From JBBECE01 sp040881985 (GTDB lineage: Bacteria; Pseudomonadota; Alphaproteobacteria; Rhizobiales; Devosiaceae), in NCBI GenBank assembly GCA_040881985.1, contig JBBECE010000009.1:1-64000 (forward strand): 64,000 bases of DNA, given 5' to 3'. The notes under the pieces are model-generated. The model ran no database searches. It was given only the letters and a program-made list of their open reading frames with translations, and had not been told where the DNA came from. The stretch's first letter is position 1, and every line of letters begins with the position of its first letter. Shown here piece after piece: positions 55,559 to 62,242 of this stretch. The translations under genes and the position numbers were made by a program.

Positions 55559-56725
55559 TCAACCGCGGTGATAGGGGGTGAAGCGGCTCAGCTCCGCCTG
55601 ATCGCGGGCGGCTCCGCGGCGCTCGCGCTCCAGATAGTCGGCGACCGCCGCGCGAAATCCCGCGTGCGCGATCCAGTGGGCCGACCAGGTCGTTTGCGGA
55701 ACGTAACCGCGGGCGAGCTTGTGTTCGCCCTGCGCTCCTGCCTCGACGCGGCCGAGGCGATGGGCGATGGCGAAGTCGATCGCCTGATAGTAGCAAAGCT
55801 CGAAATGCAGGAATGGCACGTCGCGGCTGCAGCCCCAATAACGGCCATGGAGCGTGTCGGCGCCGATCAGGTTGAGCGCGCCGGCAATGATCTCCTCGCC
55901 GTCCCGGGCGAAGATCAGCAGCACCCGGTCGGCCATCGACTCGCCGAGAAGTGCGAAGAACTTGCGGTTGAGATAGGGCCGGCCCCATTTGCGCCCGCCG
56001 GTCTCCATATAAAAGGCGAACATCCGGTCCCAATGGCGCTCGGTGAGCTGTGTGCCGGTCATCCATTCGACGCTGAGCTCGTCGGCCAGCGCCTCGCGAC
56101 GCTCCCGCCGGATCGCCTTGCGCTTGCGCGAAGCAAGCGTCCCAAGGAAATCCTCGAAACTGGCGAAGCCTTGGTTCGACCAGTGGAATTGCTGGTCGAG
56201 TCGCGGTAACCAGCCGGCCTCCACCGCCATCGCCTGTTCTGTCTCGGGCAGAAAGGTCGCGTGGATAGAGGAGGTCTCGATCTGGCGGGCAAGGTTTTCG
56301 GCGGCCGAAAGCAGGGCGCGCCTCACCCCGTCGTCGGCGGGATCGCGCACGAGCAGTTTTGGCGCCGGCACCGGCGTGAACGGCACCGAAACCTGCAACT
56401 TCGGATAATAGCGCCCGCCGCTGCGCTCGAAAGCCTCGGCCCAGCCGTGGTCGAACACGTACTCGCCCTGCGAATGCGACTTCAGGTAACAGGGCATCAA
56501 CCCGACGATCGCTCCAGCATTGTCAGCGAGCGAAATGTGCTGCGGCAGCCAGCCGGTCTTGGCGCGGGCGCTGCCCGAGGATTCGAGCGCCGAGAAAAAG
56601 GCGTGTTCGAGGAACGGGTTGTCGGGCCGGTCAAGGCCCGGTCCGGCGCAGGCGTTCCAGTCGGCGGCGGGAATGTCGGCGACGCTTTCGTGGATCGTGA
56701 CGGTGAGCTGGCGCTCGGTATCCAT
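55559..56725 (-). CDS. FemAB-like GNAT-fold acetyltransferase (DUF482/COG3146)
   Basis: A 388-residue protein of the GNAT/FemAB-like family found in proteobacteria. Conserved stretches include N-P-F-L-E-H-x-F-x-x-A-L-E, the R-K-R-x-x-I-R-R-E-R-R block and the H-L-H-G-R-Y-W-G/ Y-Y-Q-A-I-D-F-A-I-x-x-x-L-x-x-V-E-A-G-A-Q-G-E-H-K-x-x-R-G-Y motifs. The substrate is unknown. It is 3 nt from the GDPD gene, so the minus-strand genes here form an operon. Confidence 0.85.
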   Translation of the reverse strand: MDTERQLTVTIHESVADIPAADWNACAGPGLDRPDNPFLEHAFFSALESSGSARAKTGWLPQHISLADNAGAIVGLMPCYLKSHSQGEYVFDHGWAEAFERSGGRYYPKLQVSVPFTPVPAPKLLVRDPADDGVRRALLSAAENLARQIETSSIHATFLPETEQAMAVEAGWLPRLDQQFHWSNQGFASFEDFLGTLASRKRKAIRRERREALADELSVEWMTGTQLTERHWDRMFAFYMETGGRKWGRPYLNRKFFALLGESMADRVLLIFARDGEEIIAGALNLIGADTLHGRYWGCSRDVPFLHFELCYYQAIDFAIAHRLGRVEAGAQGEHKLARGYVPQTTWSAHWIAHAGFRAAVADYLERERRGAARDQAELSRFTPYHRG

Positions 56726-56728
56726 GGT

Positions 56729-57493
56729 TCAGGCCGCCGCGCTTTCCGGCAGATAACCCTCGAAGACGATCTGGTCGGCATTCTCCAGCGCCTTTGCGGC
56801 GTCGGCGTGACTGCGGATCGTCCAAGTCATCACTTTCTTGCCGACCCGCCGCAAGAGCGCGATCGCCGGCAGTTCCAGCGCATGATGCTCGCAGGAGACG
56901 AAATCGAAGCTCGAGGCCGGGGCATGGACGAGCTGGCGCAGCGCCATGCGGCGGGCCAGCGTCAGCCCGCCTGCCCCGGTTGCCCGTTCGCCTCCGGCGT
57001 CGATGATCATGCCGACCGGGCCCTCGAATCCGGCCTTGCGGACTCCGGCGACGAGCCGTGGCTCAAACGATTTGAAGGCGAGGGGGCCGGTGTAGCCCTT
57101 GGCGGCGGCGACGCTCGCCCTGGCCAGCGCCAGATTGCCCTTCTCCTGGCGCTTCAGCTCGACGATCAGCGGCACGCGTCCGGCGACGAGCCGCAACAGA
57201 TCGGTAAAGGTCATCGGCGTATCGGCGGTGCCCTTGAGTGGCACCAGCGCCAGTTCGGCGGCGTCAACCGCGGCCACCGGCCCCTTGCGCTTGGTCAGCC
57301 GGTCGAGGACGGCGTCGTGGAGGACCACCGGCACATGGTCTTTGGTCAATTGCAGGTCGCACTCGATGGCAAAACCCTGTTCGATGGCGCGGCGGAAAGC
57401 CGAACTCGTGTTCTCGACGATGCCGAGCGCCCGGTCGTGCAGGCCGCGATGGGCGATGGGGCGAGCGAAGATTTCACTGAGCGTTACGCTCAC
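56729..57493 (-). CDS. Glycerophosphodiester phosphodiesterase family protein
   Basis: A 254-residue TIM-barrel enzyme that releases glycerol-3-phosphate from glycerophosphodiesters. The A-H-R-G motif (about residues 14-17), the E-N-T motif, the I-E-C-D-x-Q-L-T-K-D metal-binding block and V-V-L-H-D are intact, as is the E-L-K near residue 113. There is no signal peptide, so it probably acts in the cytoplasm. It starts at GTG 57493, overlapping the RidA stop by four bases. Confidence 0.9.
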   Translation of the reverse strand: MSVTLSEIFARPIAHRGLHDRALGIVENTSSAFRRAIEQGFAIECDLQLTKDHVPVVLHDAVLDRLTKRKGPVAAVDAAELALVPLKGTADTPMTFTDLLRLVAGRVPLIVELKRQEKGNLALARASVAAAKGYTGPLAFKSFEPRLVAGVRKAGFEGPVGMIIDAGGERATGAGGLTLARRMALRQLVHAPASSFDFVSCEHHALELPAIALLRRVGKKVMTWTIRSHADAAKALENADQIVFEGYLPESAAA

Positions 57494-57954
57494 GCCTTCA
57501 GTTCCACCACCGCCTCGATTTCGACCGCGGCGCCGAGCGGCAGGCTCGCAACTCCGATCGCCGAGCGGGCGTGCCGGCCGGCGTCGCCCAGAATCTCGAC
57601 CAGAAGGTCGGAGGCGCCATTGGCGACAAGATGCGGCCCGACGAAGGTCGGGGCTGCATTGACGAGCACCAGGAGCCGAAGGATGGCGGCGATCTCCTCG
57701 AGCGGCACTTCAGCCGAGTGGCGGATATGCGCCAACAACGCGATGGCCGCGGCGCGGGCGGCCTGGCGGCCGGCATCGAGATCCATCGTACGGCCGAGCT
57801 GGCCGGCGATGACGCCCGTCGAGTCGGCGGAAATCTGGCCGGAGACATAGAGAATCCGCCCCGATCGCCTGACCGGCAGGTAGTTGGCCGCGGGCGGGCG
57901 GGGGACGGCAAGGGTGATGCCGCGTTCGGCGAGTCTCGCTTCAATGCCGGACAT
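57490..57954 (-). CDS. RidA/YjgF family protein
   Basis: A 154-residue protein of the Rid family, members of which hydrolyse reactive enamine/imine intermediates. The L-Y-V-S-G-Q motif, the region near R-A-A-A-I-A-L-L-A-H-I and V-N-A-A-P-T-F match the family; the canonical RidA catalytic arginine was not pinned down, so the subgroup and activity are open. It overlaps the dinB stop by 14 nt and the GDPD start by four. Confidence 0.85.
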   Translation of the reverse strand: MSGIEARLAERGITLAVPRPPAANYLPVRRSGRILYVSGQISADSTGVIAGQLGRTMDLDAGRQAARAAAIALLAHIRHSAEVPLEEIAAILRLLVLVNAAPTFVGPHLVANGASDLLVEILGDAGRHARSAIGVASLPLGAAVEIEAVVELKA

Positions 57955-59266
57955 CGGTGCGGCGTTCCTTGGCGGGGGCTGTTTCGCCCTGACGCCTACG
58001 CGGATAGAGTTTGCCGCGCAAGACCGCCTCTTTGCCGAAGCGGGCGCGGACATCGTCGACAGCGCGTTCGACGGCGGCGCGGCGGGCGACTTTCGGATCG
58101 ACCAAGTCCACCGGATCCTCGGCCGGCGCCGGGCCGAGGCCCGAGACGCCGATGCCGAGCAGCCGAAAACTCTCGATCCCGACTTCCCTGGCGAGCAGGG
58201 CCTCGCCGGTCTCGTTGATGACGTGGGCGAGCTGGGTCGGGGCGATGAGGTGCCGGGCCCTGGTGCGGGTCGCAAAGCCCACGGTCTTCAGCTTGAGGGT
58301 GACCGTGTCCCCGGCAATCCCCTGCTTTTTCAGCCTGGCCGAGACCAGCTCCGAGAGCTTCAGCAGAATGCGGGAAAGGTCGGTGAAACTACTGATATCC
58401 TCGAAGAAAGTCGTCTCATGGCTGACCGTCTTGGCCTTGCCCCGTGGATTAACGTGGCGGGAATCCTCGCCGCGCGACAGGCGAAACAACCGGTCGCCGA
58501 TCTCGCCATAGCGCCCGACCAGCTGCTTCTCCTTCATTTTCTGCAGTTGGCCGACGGTCGAAATGCCGTCCGCCGCAAGTCGCGCCGCAAAACTCTTGCC
58601 GATGCCGTAGATGATCGAGATCGGTCTGCCGGCAAGGAACGCCTTGGTCTCGGCGCGGCCGATGACCCGCATGCCGCGCGGCTTGTCGAGGTCTGAGGCT
58701 ACTTTCGCGAGGAACTTGTTGTGGCTGAGCCCGATCGAGACGGTGACCCCGATTTCCGCCTCGATTTCCCTGGCAAATCGGGCCAGCGTCAGGGCCGGCG
58801 GGGCATGGAACAGGGCTTCGGTGCCCGAGAGGTCCAGGAACGCTTCGTCGATGCTGAGCGGCTCGACAAGCGGGGTCAGCGCCTCCATTTTCCGGCGGAT
58901 CTGCCGGCTCACCGCGACATATTTTGCCATGTCGGGCTTGATGACAATGGCGTCGGGCGAGAGCCGCCGCGCCTTGAACATCGGCATGGCCGAGCGCACT
59001 CCGTCCATCCGCGCGATGTAGCAGCAGGTCGCGACGACCCCTCGCTTTCCCCCGCCGATGATGACCGGCTTGTCGGCGAGTTCGGGCCGGTCGCGCTTTT
59101 CGACCGCGGCATAGAAGGCGTCGCAGTCGACATGGGCGATGGCGAGCCCGTTGAGCTCGGGATGGGCGAGCAGGCGGGGGGAGCCGCAGGCCGGGCAGCG
59201 CTTCGGCGGGGTCCGGCCTTGACCGGCGGCGAGGCAGTCCCGGCAGAGAAATGGGATGGCGGCCAT
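57941..59266 (-). CDS. dinB: DNA polymerase IV with N-terminal zinc finger
   Basis: A 441-residue Y-family polymerase for translesion synthesis. The catalytic carboxylates sit in V-D-C-D-A-F-Y-A-A-V and L-S-I-D-E-A-F-L-D. The thumb/little-finger domains follow. An extra N-terminal segment has two CxxC pairs (Cys8-Cys11 and Cys24-Cys27), likely a zinc finger, as in many rhizobial DinB proteins. The C-terminus overlaps the RidA gene by 14 nt. It is usually induced by the SOS response; no LexA box was recognised here. Confidence 0.94.
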   Translation of the reverse strand: MAAIPFLCRDCLAAGQGRTPPKRCPACGSPRLLAHPELNGLAIAHVDCDAFYAAVEKRDRPELADKPVIIGGGKRGVVATCCYIARMDGVRSAMPMFKARRLSPDAIVIKPDMAKYVAVSRQIRRKMEALTPLVEPLSIDEAFLDLSGTEALFHAPPALTLARFAREIEAEIGVTVSIGLSHNKFLAKVASDLDKPRGMRVIGRAETKAFLAGRPISIIYGIGKSFAARLAADGISTVGQLQKMKEKQLVGRYGEIGDRLFRLSRGEDSRHVNPRGKAKTVSHETTFFEDISSFTDLSRILLKLSELVSARLKKQGIAGDTVTLKLKTVGFATRTRARHLIAPTQLAHVINETGEALLAREVGIESFRLLGIGVSGLGPAPAEDPVDLVDPKVARRAAVERAVDDVRARFGKEAVLRGKLYPRRRQGETAPAKERRTDVRH

Positions 59267-59271
59267 TGCGG

Positions 59272-59550
59272 TCAGCCGTCCGGATTCAGCCGATAGTACG
59301 CCCGCATGAAATCCTCGACGGGAATGTGCGAATGAGCGCAGAGTGCGGTGAGCGCCGACTCGTCATGGGCAAAATAGTCGAGCAGGCCGCGGGCGAGGGC
59401 GGGCGAGCGGACCTCTGCCCGCAGCACATCGGGATCGAGTCCCGCCCCCGACATGAAACGGACGAGCTGGTCTGGGTCGCTCACGAGAAAGTCAAGACAG
59501 GCCTCGGCGAGGCGAAAGGTCCCGATATCCGGCCTTTTGTCGGGGATCAT
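59272..59550 (-). CDS. DUF3572 protein
   Basis: A 92-residue protein of the DUF3572 family of alphaproteobacteria, with the A-x-x-x-L-D-F-L-V-S-D-P-D-Q-L-V-R-F motif and the L-D-Y-F-A-H-D-E-S-A-L segment. No function is known. It is 5 nt upstream of dinB and transcribed divergently from divK; the dinB-DUF3572-divK-pleD order is a Hyphomicrobiales hallmark. Confidence 0.88.
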   Translation of the reverse strand: MIPDKRPDIGTFRLAEACLDFLVSDPDQLVRFMSGAGLDPDVLRAEVRSPALARGLLDYFAHDESALTALCAHSHIPVEDFMRAYYRLNPDG

Positions 59551-59579
59551 GGCCCGCCCATTACGTGTTTTGTAACGTT

Positions 59580-59608
59580 TTGATGTTAGCCGAATTTAAG
59601 TGCAATAC
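59580..59608 (+). promoter_or_regulatory. Candidate promoter of divK-pleD
   Basis: TTGATG (59580-59585) and CAATAC (59603-59608) are 17 nt apart in the 93-nt divergent gap between the DUF3572 gene and divK. A start near 59615 would leave a leader of about 30 nt. Confidence 0.45.
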
Positions 59609-59643
59609 GAAGCTCTCCGCCACAGGGACAATCCGCTCATCGC

Positions 59644-60018
59644 ATGGCTAAAACCGTTCTGATCGTGGAGGACAACGAGCTCAACATGAAGCTCTTCCAC
59701 GATCTTCTCGAATCGCGCGGCTATCAGACCATCCAGACCCGCAACGGCATGGAGGCCCTGGAGCTCGCCCGGGCGCATCATCCAGACCTGATCCTGATGG
59801 ACATCCAGCTGCCGGAAGTCTCGGGTCTGGTGGTCACCAAATGGCTGAAGGAAGACGACGAGCTCGCCGCCATTCCGGTGATCGCGGTGACCGCCTTCGC
59901 GATGAAGGGGGACGAGGAGCGCATCCTGCAGGGCGGGTGCGAGGGATACATTTCCAAACCGATTTCCGTGCCGCATTTCCTTGAGACGATTCGAAGCTAT
60001 ATCGGCGCCGCCGATTGA
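59644..60018 (+). CDS. divK: Single-domain response regulator DivK
   Basis: A 124-residue receiver without output domain, controlling the DivJ-PleC-DivL-CckA phosphorelay for CtrA and asymmetric division. The acidic pair E-D near residue 9-10, the phosphoacceptor Asp53 (I-L-M-D-I-Q-L-P) and Lys105 in the I-S-K-P-I motif are intact. It forms the classic pair with pleD, 54 nt downstream. Confidence 0.95.
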   Translation: MAKTVLIVEDNELNMKLFHDLLESRGYQTIQTRNGMEALELARAHHPDLILMDIQLPEVSGLVVTKWLKEDDELAAIPVIAVTAFAMKGDEERILQGGCEGYISKPISVPHFLETIRSYIGAAD

Positions 60019-60072
60019 GGGGCTGCCGAGCCGGGCGGGTTCCCGGCCGGGATGGGTAGAAAGTAGCCGCGT

Positions 60073-61443
60073 ATGACAGCCCGAGTGCTAGTCGTCGACG
60101 ACAGTCCCACCAACGTCAAGCTGCTCGAGGCGCGGCTTACGGCGGAGTATTTCGACGTTATCGGCGCCTATTCGGGGGTCGAGGGCCTCGAAATCTGCCG
60201 GCGGGGGGAATGCGACATCCTTCTCCTCGATGTGATGATGCCGGGGATGGACGGGTTCGAGGTCTGCCGAAGGCTCAAATCCGATCCCTTCACCCAGCAT
60301 ATTCCGGTCGTCATGGTCACGGCACTCGACCAGCCCTCCGACCGGGTGAAGGGGCTTGAGGCCGGCGCCGACGATTTTCTGACCAAGCCGGTGGACGACG
60401 TGGCGCTTCTGGCGCGGGTCAAGTCCCTGGTGAGGCTCAAAGTTCTGACCGACGAGCTGCGCTCGCGGGCGGTTACCGGCAAGACGCTCGCCATCGAGGA
60501 CGCGGTCGGCATGACCAGCTCGATCAACGGAGAGGGCGGCAAGATACTCCTCATCGAGGACGATGCGCGCGGGGCCGAACGGCTCAGGAACTACATCGAG
60601 CCGGCCCATTCGGTGACGATCGTTTCGGATCCCGCCGACGCGGTTATGCGGGCGACGGAAAGCGACTACGAACTCGCCATCGTTTCGATGTCGCTCGAAG
60701 GCTATGATCCGCTCCGGATCTGCTCGCAGCTCAGAACCCTCGAGCAGACGCGGCTGATGCCGATCATCCTCATCTCCGAAGAGAAGGACAAGCAAAAGAT
60801 CGTGCGCGGGCTCGATCTCGGGGTGAACGATTTCATCCAGCGCCCGGTCGAGCGCAACGAGCTCGCGGCACGGGTGCGCACCCAGATCAAGCGCCACCGC
60901 TATTCGCTCGAACTGCGGGAGAACCTTTCCAACACCGTCGCGATGGCCGTCGTCGACGGGCTGACCGGACTTTACAACCGGCGCTATTTCGACCGGCACC
61001 TTTCGAGCCTTCTCGAACGCTCGCGCGAGCAGGGCAGGGACCTCAGTGTCCTGATGATCGATATCGACCATTTCAAGCAGGTCAACGACACCCATGGACA
61101 CGACGCGGGCGACGCGGTGCTGAAGGAGTTCGCCCGCCGGCTGCAGCGCTCGATCCGGGGTGTCGATCTCGCCGCCCGCTACGGCGGGGAAGAATTCGTC
61201 GTGCTGATGCCCGACACCGATTTGAGCTTCGCCCAAGCGGTCGCCGAGCGCGTCCGCCACTCGATGGCGAGCCAGCCGATTGAGGCGGGGGCGGAGGCGC
61301 CGCTCAACATTACGGTCAGCGTCGGCGTCGCGCTCAACGAGAGCCCCGACGACACGCCAGACACCGTGCTGAAACGCGCCGATATTTCACTCTATCGCGC
61401 CAAACGCGAGGGGCGGAACCGGGTGGTTTACGAGGCCGCCTAG
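60073..61443 (+). CDS. pleD: Diguanylate cyclase PleD (REC-REC-GGDEF)
   Basis: A 456-residue c-di-GMP synthase that drives the swarmer-to-stalked type transition. The first receiver has phosphoacceptor Asp53 (L-L-D-V-M-M-P). The second (about 155-280) has I-V-S-M-S-L where the Asp is expected, so it should be an adaptor rather than a phosphoreceiver, as in Caulobacter PleD. The GGDEF domain has the active G-G-E-E-F at 371-375 and an upstream R-G-V-D inhibitory I-site. It follows divK. A structured gap comes after it. Confidence 0.95.
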   Translation: MTARVLVVDDSPTNVKLLEARLTAEYFDVIGAYSGVEGLEICRRGECDILLLDVMMPGMDGFEVCRRLKSDPFTQHIPVVMVTALDQPSDRVKGLEAGADDFLTKPVDDVALLARVKSLVRLKVLTDELRSRAVTGKTLAIEDAVGMTSSINGEGGKILLIEDDARGAERLRNYIEPAHSVTIVSDPADAVMRATESDYELAIVSMSLEGYDPLRICSQLRTLEQTRLMPIILISEEKDKQKIVRGLDLGVNDFIQRPVERNELAARVRTQIKRHRYSLELRENLSNTVAMAVVDGLTGLYNRRYFDRHLSSLLERSREQGRDLSVLMIDIDHFKQVNDTHGHDAGDAVLKEFARRLQRSIRGVDLAARYGGEEFVVLMPDTDLSFAQAVAERVRHSMASQPIEAGAEAPLNITVSVGVALNESPDDTPDTVLKRADISLYRAKREGRNRVVYEAA

Positions 61444-61510
61444 TTTATTTGCCGCCGGGGCAAGTTGGGGCTTCTCCCATTAGTCCTAAGCGCCAATCTT
61501 AACGGCCGGA

Positions 61511-61540
61511 GTTAAGGTTAAGTCTTCAACTTACCTTAAC
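61511..61540. repeat. Inverted repeat in the pleD-rpmG gap
   Basis: GTTAAGGTTAAG (61511-61522) and CTTACCTTAAC (61530-61540) are inverted copies with one base inserted. It is AT-rich and lacks a T-tract, so it is more likely a protein-binding site than a terminator. CtrA half-sites (TTAA) are present, but not at the canonical seven-base spacing. Confidence 0.45.
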
Positions 61541-61616
61541 AATCCGGTCCCGCGACCACGATTGTCATTTGGCATCGCCCGATCGATATCCTAGGCTTTT
61601 TTTGCGAATACGAGCT

Positions 61617-61778
61617 CGCGTTCAACAACGCGGCACTAACCCTACGGTTCAACTCAGGTCCGCCGCAACTCCTGGGTCCGTAGGGAGGCTGGTTCGGTTC
61701 CGGAAAGAGTGGCCTCTTCGACTACCGGGCCGGACCAGCCGCTTGGACAAAAAAGGCCTCGCTGTCGCCAGCGGGGCC
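61617..61778 (+). ncRNA. Candidate structured RNA, four consecutive hairpins
   Basis: Four stems follow each other in 160 nt. H1 is CGCGTT/AACGCG (61617-61632). H2 is CCCTACGG/CCGTAGGG (61640-61685) with an inner ACTCAGG/CCTGGGT stem. H3 is a 14-pair stem (61687-61700 with 61727-61740, some G-U) with an inner AAGAG/CTCTT stem-loop. H4 is the terminator stem (61755-61778). A TTGTCA at 61562-61567 with GATATC 17 nt later (61585-61590) is a possible + strand promoter. No known RNA family was recognised; strand is inferred. Confidence 0.4.
61749..61778 (-). terminator. Intrinsic terminator of rpmG (minus strand)
   Basis: A ten-pair stem GGCCTCGCTG/CAGCGGGGCC (61755-61764 with 61769-61778, one G-U) with a TCGC loop, followed on the minus strand by T6 (61749-61754). 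It lies 28 nt past the rpmG stop. Confidence 0.85.
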
Positions 61779-61805
61779 TATTTGCATTCCGCAGCGTCAA
61801 GCGCT

Positions 61806-61973
61806 CTATTTGATCTTCGATTCCTTGAACTCGACGTGCTTGCGCACGATGGGGTCGTATTTCTTTTGCGTCAACTTCTCGGTCATCGTCCGCGCGTTCT
61901 TCTTCGTCACATAGAAGAAGCCGGTGTCGGCGCTGGAGACGAGCTTGATTTTGACGGAGGCTGCCTTGGCCAT
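61806..61973 (-). CDS. rpmG: 50S ribosomal protein L33
   Basis: A 55-residue L33 of the zinc-free type, with no CxxC pairs, typical of alphaproteobacteria. It opens A-K-A-A-S-V-K-I-K-L-V-S-S-A-D-T-G-F-F-Y and ends K-Y-D-P, then H-V-E-F-K-E-S-K-I-K, both family signatures. ATG at 61973. It lies between pleD and rnr, as in other Hyphomicrobiales, and has a strong terminator. Confidence 0.95.
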   Translation of the reverse strand: MAKAASVKIKLVSSADTGFFYVTKKNARTMTEKLTQKKYDPIVRKHVEFKESKIK

Positions 61974-62242
61974 GCGGGTGGCTCCATGACAAAGCCGCGC
62001 GGGCGGTCCGGCGCGGCGGGGAGATTGGCCGGCAACCTATAAAGATCGGGGCAAAAGTCAAGTTTCGTGGTTGGCTCGCCGCCGCCGAACTCATGCATGC
62101 GCAGAGCCCATTGCGGGGCGACGATGGCGCCCTTGACCGGGCGGAGCAGCGCCAGGTTGAGCAAAACCGCCCCCGGCACAAAAATCGTCGCGAGCAGCAG
62201 TGACAGTTCGAGCTTGGCGGTGGCGACTGGATAGGCCCGCAT
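61907..62242 (-). CDS. DUF983-like C-terminal fragment, possible gene remnant
   Basis: A 111-residue frame that starts with ATG directly after the rnr stop (TAGATG). The first 50 residues contain one hydrophobic helix and the L-L-R-P-V-K-G-A-I-V-A-P-Q-W-A-L-R-M-H-x-F-G-G segment that ends DUF983 proteins. The normal N-terminal zinc ribbon and first membrane helix are absent. After the conserved stretch the sequence is unrelated and runs 67 nt into rpmG in another frame. In related genomes a full DUF983 gene is found here, so this looks like a truncated remnant; coupled translation of a short protein is the alternative. Confidence 0.45.
   Translation of the reverse strand: MRAYPVATAKLELSLLLATIFVPGAVLLNLALLRPVKGAIVAPQWALRMHEFGGGEPTTKLDFCPDLYRLPANLPAAPDRPRGFVMEPPAWPRQPPSKSSSSPAPTPASSM

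Noticed and set aside
56261..57850. A 529-residue + strand frame across the FemAB-like, GDPD and RidA genes.
   Set aside because: It is antisense to three well-recognised genes and has no recognisable domain.
61499..61540. CtrA-binding sites (TTAA pairs) downstream of pleD.
   Set aside because: The spacings are 9 and 14 bases, not the 7 of the CtrA consensus.
61687..61703. TTCGGTT loop in H3 resembling a tRNA T-arm.
   Set aside because: No acceptor or anticodon stem and no CCA around it; the longer 14-pair stem explains the pairing better.
61569..62042. A + strand frame of 157 residues through the structured gap and rpmG.
   Set aside because: It is antisense to rpmG, crosses the terminator and looks non-coding.
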